Position numbers and translations under genes: made by a program. This document shows, in pieces, positions 7,856 to 14,800 of a DNA stretch of 64,000 nt. Source of the DNA: an uncultured Flavobacteriaceae bacterium (GTDB taxonomy: Bacteria > Bacteroidota > Bacteroidia > Flavobacteriales > Flavobacteriaceae); NCBI GenBank assembly GCA_947502495.1, contig CANNAC010000005.1, positions 1 to 64,000 on the forward strand, read 5' to 3'. How positions within the stretch are numbered: position 1 is the first letter of the stretch; the number at the start of each line of letters is the position of its first letter. The notes beneath the pieces are model-generated. The model made no database searches, was not told where the DNA came from, and was given only the letters and a program-made list of their open reading frames with translations.

Positions 7856-8557
7856 ATGAAAATAACAAGAATAAATAAAATAAAAAAGGAAGTATTAATT
7901 GAAAATTTAATGGTCTTAGTGTTTAAAAAAACGGTGGAAGATTCTAATGCAACTACTGGATATGGAATTTCAAAACATTTGTACAATGCTATAGACGAAA
8001 AAATAGCGGAAAGAACATTATTACGATATTATGATGGCTATATACTAAAAAAGGAAGGTGAAAAAACGAAACCAAACGCATTTAACCTAGATGTGCTTAG
8101 CACCTATTTAGGTTTCGAAAATTTTTCTGGTTTTTCGTCACAAAAGAAGAGTAATACTAAAAAAGAATCCATAGGGTTAAATAAAAAATTAAGCCTTATC
8201 GGTTCTACAATTATAGTTTCTTGTATTGGTTACATCACGTATGATAATACAAAAGAAAACTGCATGATTTGGGTAGATAATACACATTATGAAACAGTGT
8301 CTTGTGAAGACAAAGGAGATTTACAATCCGTTTTAAAAGACATGTATCTTTTAGAAAACTTTAAAAGAATAGCTCCAGATTCTACCTACTCTTTTTTTAA
8401 AATAGATGGAAAGGAAAATTTATGGTACGGAAAAAATAGTAAGGGCGATTTGGAGTATTTTACTAGTCATGGAAAACATCCCATTACAGATGGCACCTTA
8501 AAAAAAATCACTCCGTATATGATAAAAAACCACATTTGGAAGAATTATAAAAACTGA
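7856..8557 (+). CDS. Unknown single-pass membrane protein with HTH-like N-terminus
   Basis: A 233-residue protein. The N-terminal 95 residues (ISKHLYNAIDEKIAERTLLR, then LDVLSTYLGFENFSGF) resemble a small helical domain found in flavobacterial proteins that precede a membrane helix; it looks like a DNA-binding or adaptor domain. One transmembrane helix lies at about 110-128 (LSLIGSTIIVSCIGYITY). The C-terminal 105 residues would lie outside the cytoplasm and end in a basic, aromatic stretch. I recognise no enzyme motif. The gene is transcribed away from the kinase operon, and a terminator follows. It could be a one-component membrane regulator, which is inference from the layout only. Confidence 0.6.
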   Translation: MKITRINKIKKEVLIENLMVLVFKKTVEDSNATTGYGISKHLYNAIDEKIAERTLLRYYDGYILKKEGEKTKPNAFNLDVLSTYLGFENFSGFSSQKKSNTKKESIGLNKKLSLIGSTIIVSCIGYITYDNTKENCMIWVDNTHYETVSCEDKGDLQSVLKDMYLLENFKRIAPDSTYSFFKIDGKENLWYGKNSKGDLEYFTSHGKHPITDGTLKKITPYMIKNHIWKNYKN

Positions 8558-8587
8558 TAACTACTTAATACGAACCGTTTTTAGAAA

Positions 8588-8619
8588 CAAAAAAAGCAAC
8601 CTTTACGGGTTACTTTTTT
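8588..8619 (+). terminator. Terminator after the gene at 7856-8557
   Basis: AAGCAACC and GGTTACTT pair with one mismatch around a TTTACG loop, flanked by A-run and T-run. It can work in both directions. Confidence 0.7.
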
Positions 8620-8622
8620 TGT

Positions 8623-8720
8623 TTCTGCATTAGGGATTGAACGGTTTGTTTGAGCTCCTCACAGAGAGCGAGTAGTGAAAGCCCGACGTTTTGCCTTTTT
8701 TAGCAAAAGGTAATGCCCTA
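8623..8720. repeat. Dispersed extragenic repeat (GCATTAGG...GAAAGCCCGAC), copy 1
   Basis: This element shares GTTTC-GCATTAGG, a GAACG block, CTCCTC-CAGAGAG and GAAAGCCCGAC-TTTG with 11711-11837. Near its end TTTTGC and GCAAAA flank a short loop. It has no coding capacity and lies between the terminator at 8588 and the 40-bp tandem repeats. Confidence 0.7.
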
Positions 8721-8838
8721 CTTCTCGATACAATGCTTCGTACCTCAGCATCACTGTGCTTCTCGATACAATTTGTTCGTTCCTCACAAATCACTGCGCT
8801 TCTCGATACAATTTGTTCGTTCCTCACAAATCACTCGA
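8721..8838. repeat. Three tandem ~40-bp direct repeats
   Basis: CTTCTCGATACAATTTGTTC begins at 8759 and 8799, and a diverged copy begins at 8721; the units are 38, 40 and 40 bases. Each unit holds the TCGATACAA..TTGTTCG and CACAAATCACT parts of the REP-like family. The last unit runs into TCGAGGTGACAG. The 308-base gap 8558-8865 holds only this, the preceding element and a terminator. Confidence 0.8.
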
Positions 8839-8865
8839 GGTGACAGGCAGATACCTAAATGTTTT

Positions 8866-9630
8866 TTAACTAGTAGCCTTTTTCAATTTAATGAAATGTA
8901 ATTTATCTAGTACTACCATGATGCAATAGGTAGGATCAATTTCATGCCATTTTATCCCAAAATTTGCGCGTCCGCTATGCGAATGATGGTTATTATGGTA
9001 GCCTTCGCCCATCATTAAAAAATCGACAGGTAAAAGGTTTTTTGAAGTATCTGAAACTTCGAAATTTCTATATCCGTAAATATGTGCAAACCAGTTAATA
9101 ATCACACCATGAATTGGTGCCATTAAATAGGCTACTGGTAAAAACAACCATTGCCACCAAGCGGTTGCAAATACAGCAAAAAATGCAGTATATAAAACTA
9201 CCCAAACTAATCGAGATACTCTAGAACTTGCAAATTTATCGAAGGATTCCCATTGCGGAACGTTTTTGGTAAACTTATCTGCTACGGCAATTCTTTTTTG
9301 ATTGATATCTTGATAGATGTTTTTGGTACGCCACATCATGGTAAATACATTGGCGTCATATTTTGGAGAATGTGGATCCTTTTCGGTATCTGCATAGGCA
9401 TGATGCATTCTATGCATAACTCCGTAACCATAAGCACTTAAATAATTAGAACCTTGAAATAGCCAAGTTAGGAAAAAGCATACACGCTCTGCGAACTTAG
9501 ACATAGTAAAGGTTTGATGCGCAGCATAGCGATGTAAAAAGAAGGTTTGAAAAAACAAACCGGTATACCATAAAATGGCAATAAATATAAGAATAGTCAT
9601 AATGTTTACTTTGTATGTAAAGGTCTGCAT
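8866..9630 (-). CDS. Acyl-CoA / fatty acid desaturase
   Basis: A 254-residue integral membrane protein with the histidine boxes of delta-9-type desaturases: HRYAAH near 33, HRMHHAYAD near 72 and HNNHHS near 215. Hydrophobic helices flank them. It inserts a double bond into membrane fatty acids with a di-iron centre and electrons from a ferredoxin or cytochrome. The first ATG is at 9630; a second ATG 10 codons later (9600, MTILIFIAILWY) gives a start more like that of typical homologues. The gene follows a Crp/Fnr-type gene by 28 bases on the same strand, so the two are probably one operon, which suggests regulator-controlled membrane fluidity. Confidence 0.88.
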   Translation of the reverse strand: MQTFTYKVNIMTILIFIAILWYTGLFFQTFFLHRYAAHQTFTMSKFAERVCFFLTWLFQGSNYLSAYGYGVMHRMHHAYADTEKDPHSPKYDANVFTMMWRTKNIYQDINQKRIAVADKFTKNVPQWESFDKFASSRVSRLVWVVLYTAFFAVFATAWWQWLFLPVAYLMAPIHGVIINWFAHIYGYRNFEVSDTSKNLLPVDFLMMGEGYHNNHHSHSGRANFGIKWHEIDPTYCIMVVLDKLHFIKLKKATS

Positions 9631-9658
9631 ATACTATAGAAATTACAATGAACCTAGG

Positions 9659-10231
9659 TTAAGAAATTCGTTTTCTAATTCGGCTTAATGCTTGTGCGGT
9701 TACACCAATATAAGATGCAATATATTTTAAGGGAACTTCTTTAATTAAGTTTGGTCGTTCTGTGAAAAGCTTTAGATAACGTTCTTCGGCAGTTTCATTT
9801 AAAAGGGATTGTTCGCGTTTCGATTTTATAAGAAATAAACGCTCGGAAGACATACGACCAATCACATTACCGACAAAGCTTTTTTGATATACTTCTTGTA
9901 AGTCGGTATACGAAATACTCCAAATAGACATATTGGTTAGCGCTTGTACTTGATACTTAGAAGGCTTGTTGGTTATAAACGAATCATAGGCACTAACAAA
10001 CTCATTTGCAAAGCAAAAACCAAAGGTAATTTCTTTTTCTTGTTCTTCTTTAGGAATTAAAAAACGTGCAATTCCAGATTCTATAAAAGAGATATAATTT
10101 TCAACCTGACCTACTTCTACAAGAATGTCTTTTTTACGGAATTCACGCTTTATTAGTTTAGAAGAAAACAGTTGCCAATCTGCATCGTTTACAGTAACTG
10201 TTTCTTCTATGTAGGCTCTAATGTTTTTCAT
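9659..10231 (-). CDS. Crp/Fnr family transcriptional regulator
   Basis: A 190-residue protein. The N-terminal cyclic-nucleotide-binding fold spans about 25-120 ([21 protein letters not shown]), a dimerisation helix follows, and the C-terminal winged HTH is short ([20 protein letters not shown]). No FNR-type cysteine cluster is present, so it is not an oxygen-sensing iron-sulfur Fnr. The effector cannot be read from sequence. It lies upstream of and probably co-transcribed with the desaturase. An inverted repeat CTTTGT-N5-ACAAAG lies 5 bases before its start and could be its own operator. Confidence 0.85.
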   Translation of the reverse strand: MKNIRAYIEETVTVNDADWQLFSSKLIKREFRKKDILVEVGQVENYISFIESGIARFLIPKEEQEKEITFGFCFANEFVSAYDSFITNKPSKYQVQALTNMSIWSISYTDLQEVYQKSFVGNVIGRMSSERLFLIKSKREQSLLNETAEERYLKLFTERPNLIKEVPLKYIASYIGVTAQALSRIRKRIS

Positions 10232-10235
10232 ATTT

Positions 10236-10252
10236 CTTTGTTACCTACAAAG
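10236..10252. promoter_or_regulatory. Inverted repeat CTTTGT-N5-ACAAAG before the Crp-type gene
   Basis: A perfect 6-bp dyad just upstream of the start codon at 10231. The position fits autoregulation of the Crp/Fnr-type gene and desaturase. This is inferred; no second copy was found. Confidence 0.35.
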
Positions 10253-10295
10253 AACGGTTTTTTATTTTTTTAAACTAGGTTTTTAAGCTTTCAAT

Positions 10296-10330
10296 ACAAA
10301 AAAAGCGTCCTTTTTTAGGACGCTTTTTGT
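10296..10330. terminator. Strong bidirectional terminator
   Basis: AAAAAGCGTCC and GGACGCTTTTT form a long stem around a T-rich loop. It lies downstream of the YceI gene and upstream of the Crp-type gene on the minus strand. Confidence 0.85.
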
Positions 10331-10350
10331 ATTTGTGTTTTTATTAAAAC

Positions 10351-10911
10351 TTAGAATTGTAAATCAACTACAAGATCAAATTCATCATAAATTGCTTTGT
10401 CTTTTAAATCATCGAAAAAGCTAGTAGAACCATATTTCACATCAAATTTTGTTCTGTCTACTTTTAATGTTGCTGTTGCTTTACTTCCGTAAACAGATAT
10501 ATTTACAGTTACTGGGTTTGTTTTTCCTTTAATGGTTAAATCTCCAGTAACGGCATACGAGTTCTTTCCTGTTGCTGTTACTTTAGTAAATACTAAGTTT
10601 GCTGTTGCAAAGTTACTTACTCCAAAAAAATCATCCGATTTTAAATGTCCGTCTAATTTCCCTTTGTATTCTCCTTCCAGATCGGTACTACTAATGGTTG
10701 TCATATCGATAACAAAAGTTCCACCTGTTAATACTTCGTCTTTAAAAGTTAAATTTCCAGATTGTAAGTTTATCGTTCCTTCATGAGAACCTGTTACTTT
10801 GTATCCTTTCCAAACGACTTTACTATCTGTAGTATTAATGTCTTTGTTTTGCGCTAGTATAGCGGTTGAAAATGTTGCAAATGTTATAATTGCTGTTAAA
10901 ATTGTTTTCAT
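10351..10911 (-). CDS. YceI family periplasmic protein
   Basis: A 186-residue protein with a signal peptide at 1-20 (cleavage ILA-Q) and a lipocalin-like YceI domain (VVWKGYKVTGSHEGTINLQS, then GDLTIKGKTNPVTVNI). The family binds isoprenoid or amphiphilic ligands such as polyisoprenoids in the periplasm. The gene lies 99 bases downstream of another Crp/Fnr-type gene on the same strand, with a 20-bp palindrome in between, so that regulator may control it. A strong terminator follows. The family call is firm; the ligand is unknown. Confidence 0.88.
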   Translation of the reverse strand: MKTILTAIITFATFSTAILAQNKDINTTDSKVVWKGYKVTGSHEGTINLQSGNLTFKDEVLTGGTFVIDMTTISSTDLEGEYKGKLDGHLKSDDFFGVSNFATANLVFTKVTATGKNSYAVTGDLTIKGKTNPVTVNISVYGSKATATLKVDRTKFDVKYGSTSFFDDLKDKAIYDEFDLVVDLQF

Positions 10912-10987
10912 CTTTATATATTTTTATAAGTATACCGCAAAGATCGAACAACAATGGGAAAGAAAAGATGACCTAGTTTATTAAATG

Positions 10988-11007
10988 ATGTTAATGTAGA
11001 TTAACAT
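10988..11007. promoter_or_regulatory. Inverted repeat ATGTTAA-N6-TTAACAT upstream of YceI gene
   Basis: Perfect 7-bp arms with a 6-base spacer lie between the stop of the Crp-type gene and the YceI gene. The dyad size fits a Crp-family operator. A T-run follows on the plus strand, but no plus-strand gene ends here, so a terminator role is less likely. Confidence 0.4.
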
Positions 11008-11010
11008 TTT

Positions 11011-11592
11011 TTATTGCAAAGCAATTTGGCTTTTAATTTTGCTTAGAAATTCTTTTGTAATCCCTAAATAGGAAGCGACCATATATTGTGGGATACGTTG
11101 TTCTATTTCGGGATAACTATCTCTAAAAATGAGATATCGCTCTTTTGCAGACATACTAAAATTTCGAACGATTCTTTTTTGTGAAGCGACAAATGCTTTT
11201 TCAATAGTTTTACGAAAGAGACGTTCTAGCTTCGGAATATGCGCATAAGTTTCTTCCATGTTATTATAGGAAAACACGATACATTCGGTATCTTCTATAC
11301 ATTGTACATTAAAATCGGAAGGCGTTTGAGAAATGAAACTTCCCAGATCGGAAGACCACCAATCTTCTACCGCAAACATTAGAATATGCTCTTGACCATC
11401 GGTATCTACATAAAACATTTTGGTGCAACCAGATACCACAAAACAAACGGATTTATTGATATCTCCTTGTTGTAAAATATACTGTCCTTTTAAATATTTT
11501 CTATACGTAACCTGACTGGTTAAAAAAGTTATTTCTTCGTCTGTTAAAGTTACTATTTTACTTATATAATTTAAAAGTGGCTGTATATTCAT
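11011..11592 (-). CDS. Crp/Fnr family transcriptional regulator
   Basis: About 193 residues from ATG 11592. A longer frame begins with TTG at 11616 but runs into a terminator stem, so I prefer the ATG. The N-terminal cyclic-nucleotide-binding domain includes YLKGQYILQQGDINKSVCFV, and the C-terminal HTH is IPQYMVASYLGITKEFLSKI. No iron-sulfur cysteine cluster is visible. It precedes the YceI gene in the same direction. It is related to, but clearly different from, the Crp-type protein at 9659-10231, so the region has two paralogous regulators, each ahead of one membrane or envelope gene. Confidence 0.84.
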   Translation of the reverse strand: MNIQPLLNYISKIVTLTDEEITFLTSQVTYRKYLKGQYILQQGDINKSVCFVVSGCTKMFYVDTDGQEHILMFAVEDWWSSDLGSFISQTPSDFNVQCIEDTECIVFSYNNMEETYAHIPKLERLFRKTIEKAFVASQKRIVRNFSMSAKERYLIFRDSYPEIEQRIPQYMVASYLGITKEFLSKIKSQIALQ

Positions 11593-11623
11593 GCTCCTAA
11601 TTTGATTGCTTAACAAATATAAA

Positions 11624-11650
11624 AAAAGCCATTACATGTAATGGCTTTTT
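11624..11650 (-). terminator. Perfect palindromic terminator
   Basis: AAAAAGCCATTAC and GTAATGGCTTTTT form a perfect stem centred on ATGT. It lies between the giant CHAT gene and the downstream Crp-type gene, so it would end the CHAT transcript. Confidence 0.8.
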
Positions 11651-11710
11651 ACTTTTAATCCTTAAATAAATTGCTTTGCTATTTACAATTCCTCACAATG
11701 TCGATTGTTT

Positions 11711-11837
11711 TTGTTTCCGCATTAGGTATGGAACGACTTCTTTGATCTCCTCGCAGAGAGCCCTTCGGCTGCGCTCAAGATAAACCTTAAGAGAAAGCCC
11801 GACACTTTGTAGCTTACGCGGAAAAGTGGCATGCCCA
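11711..11837. repeat. Dispersed extragenic repeat (GCATTAGG...GAAAGCCCGAC), copy 2
   Basis: The same element as at 8623-8720, but interrupted after CAGAGAG by about 25 bases (TTCGGCTGCGCTCAAGATAA) of another REP-like repeat, the CTGCGCTC family also seen near 35015 and 48883. It ends 2 bases before the stop codon of the CHAT gene. Confidence 0.65.
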
Positions 11838-11838
11838 A

Positions 11839-14800
11839 TTAATTTAAAAGCTTTTCTATTTCGAGCTTGATTTTATTTAATTGTTCGATAATAATTTCGT
11901 CTTTTATATAATACAGCAAAAAGTCTATTTGAATGATTTCGTTTTTAATATATCGCGGACTATATAAAAGCTGGAATACATGTTTAAATCTTTCGATAAT
12001 ATCTATTTCTATATTTGGTTTAAACTTATTGTTTATCAACATTAATCCAAAATTAGCTTCCGCCATACCAATAAGCACAGAAACGTCTAAATCGGTTTTA
12101 TCATAATCTTCTAGTTCTTGATGAAAATCTATTAGGTAGGATTTTATATCTACGCTGTTTTCGAAAGCTCCCGAATTTGCGATGGCATCTTCCAATTTAT
12201 CGTCTCCTAAAAGCTCTATAATATGTCCGACAAAAATTAAATTAGACATCGCATCTAAACTGTTGCCATCGTATTTATTGATGGATGTTTTATAAGAATC
12301 CACGTACATTGCAAATGCTCTTTTAAGGTATTCAATTTTTTCTTTATTGGTTTCTAAATGTGTAGATGCTAATTTATAGGCATTTCCTACAATATTTAGT
12401 CGGCATGGATTTTTACCTACTAAGGTTAAAAACTCGATTTCTTTTAGGTCATAGACCAACGTTTTTCTATCTAAATGATTGGTTTTAATAATACAATATT
12501 GCTCTAAAGCTTCAATAGAGAAATTACCATTAGAGTACACAAATAGGTCTTTAAATTTTTGCAATGCAATTTCTGTTTCGCCTAATTCATTATACACCAA
12601 AGCTTCTTTTTCTAAAATATTAGCATCTAATAAATTCGCCTGTTCCACTTTTTCTAGGTAGCCTTCTAATTTTTGAAGTGCTTGATTGCTATTGTATTTT
12701 TGGTCTCTAATCGCTATTAACAGATTATCAAAATCGGTATATATCTGGGAAGGAATTACATATTCAAAAGCTTCTTTTTTCTTGGATCCTCTAGTAATAA
12801 ACCTGTAAAATTGATTTCCGTAACATTGGTACGCGCCCCAAGTACTGGTATTCGAATGGTTTTGATAACAGACCAATCTTGCTTTTTGAACCGCACTTCC
12901 AAAAGTATCTCCTTCTAACATATTTTTATAAAAGACTTCCGAAAAAGTTTTTGCTGCAGCATCATTAACTGCCCAACCAGAAATAACAATTGCCTTAACG
13001 CCCATTTCTATAAGTTGCGTTCCTACATTTGCTGCTAATCGATAACGCTCTCTGGTATACTTTTCGTCTTCGACATTTATAGTTCCAGAATAGCAACAGT
13101 TTATAAAGACAAATTCTGGTATATAACCCAATTGTTTTATAGTTGCTGGATCGATACAAATACTTTCTCCAATTGCGATACCTACTTCATTATTTTCTGG
13201 ATCGTATAAACCATGTCCAGCAAAATGTAATATTTTATACTTTTTATTAAACAACTCCATCATTATTGGTGCTGCGGAAGCATTGATCATAGAAGTCGTC
13301 TCAAAGCCAAATTGATTTATTTTTTTAGCAATCCATTCTGCTTCCTCTTTTGCTGCTGGCAATTGTGGCAGATTATCGCTATTATAATTAGGATCACCAA
13401 CAACAAAAACATTATTATTATTTAGAGATACCTGCGAATTATAGGTTGCATTTTCTGTCACCAACTGTCTTATAAAACTAGAACTTACAGCTGCCGGCGT
13501 TTCTCCTGTTTCATGATCGTGTAATAACTCCCACGGGATTTGCGCCGCATTCTTATCAAGTTTGATAATCATATTGGCTTGGTTTCTAAAAGTGTCTTTA
13601 AACTCATTAGGTACTAACATTTCAAATAATGCCTTCGATAACCTTTTATCCCAAATAGACTGATAGGATTTTTGTTGTAATAAGAAATTAATTTTATGCA
13701 AACCAATATCAATCATTTCTTGTTCTACTCTTGCCAATCCGTTGGACGAATAATACTTAAAACCAACCACATTATCTTTCGCATTTCTATCCTTGTTTTC
13801 TTTTAGAACCCCATTGATATGAAGGTTATACCACCAGTTATATTTATTGTCGGAATACAGTTGTTTCTTTTTAGCACCCGCTCTTCGTAAAACACCTTTG
13901 GTTAAATTAATAGAAATTCGGTTGTCATTATCTTGCATTCTGCTTAAGCTGAAATATGCCTGACTCGCTACAGATTCATAGTAATTAATAATCTCTAAAT
14001 CTTTAATTTGTTTTAATCCTTCCCCTCTATCTTTTATATATGCATTCGCTGCCGAAATACCTAGTAAAATACCTTTTAGGGAATCTTCTAATGGCAGTTT
14101 ACCATAACCAATACCGATTAAAATAGCGGAAAGTCCTGTACCATATTTTTTAACTTCTGGCAACGTATAGTTATCTCGCATAAACATGGCATACTTTAAA
14201 GTTGCAAACTTCACCGTTTTGGCTAAGAGGAAAGTAGTTAAGTTATCCGAACTTCCTAAACCACAAATAACAGCTCCTTTAGGTTGCGTTTTTAAATTAA
14301 AAAACACCTCACTTTCTCCAACTTGCCCCGGATAATAACCAATATCTAAACGCTGTGACAACCGATTATTTAAATAATTATCTAATGCTTTTTCGGCACT
14401 TAAAATCAGGTCCATATAAAAGTGGCCAACCATCACTGGATAAGAAGATATTCGTAAATCCCCATTGATAACACTAACATTTATCATTTCGGTTTCCGAG
14501 GCTGCAACTTGCTGTGTATCAAATAGCGCTTTTACAACTTCTTGTTGATTTTGCAACGGTTCGGCATAACGATATACTTCACTAATCACTTCACCACTTC
14601 TAGACTTTGGCTGTTGCGTACTAAGTTTATTGGTACTTCCTGTTGCAATGATATCTTCAATACCTTCAAAAATATATTTCTCATTTGCCAAATCGCCATG
14701 CGTGGTATTAGAATAATATAAATTGGTACTACCAAGAAGCTGTTTCGGAATTCCAGATTGCCAAGTAACACTTCCATCTCCATAAGAGGTCGCTTTATAG

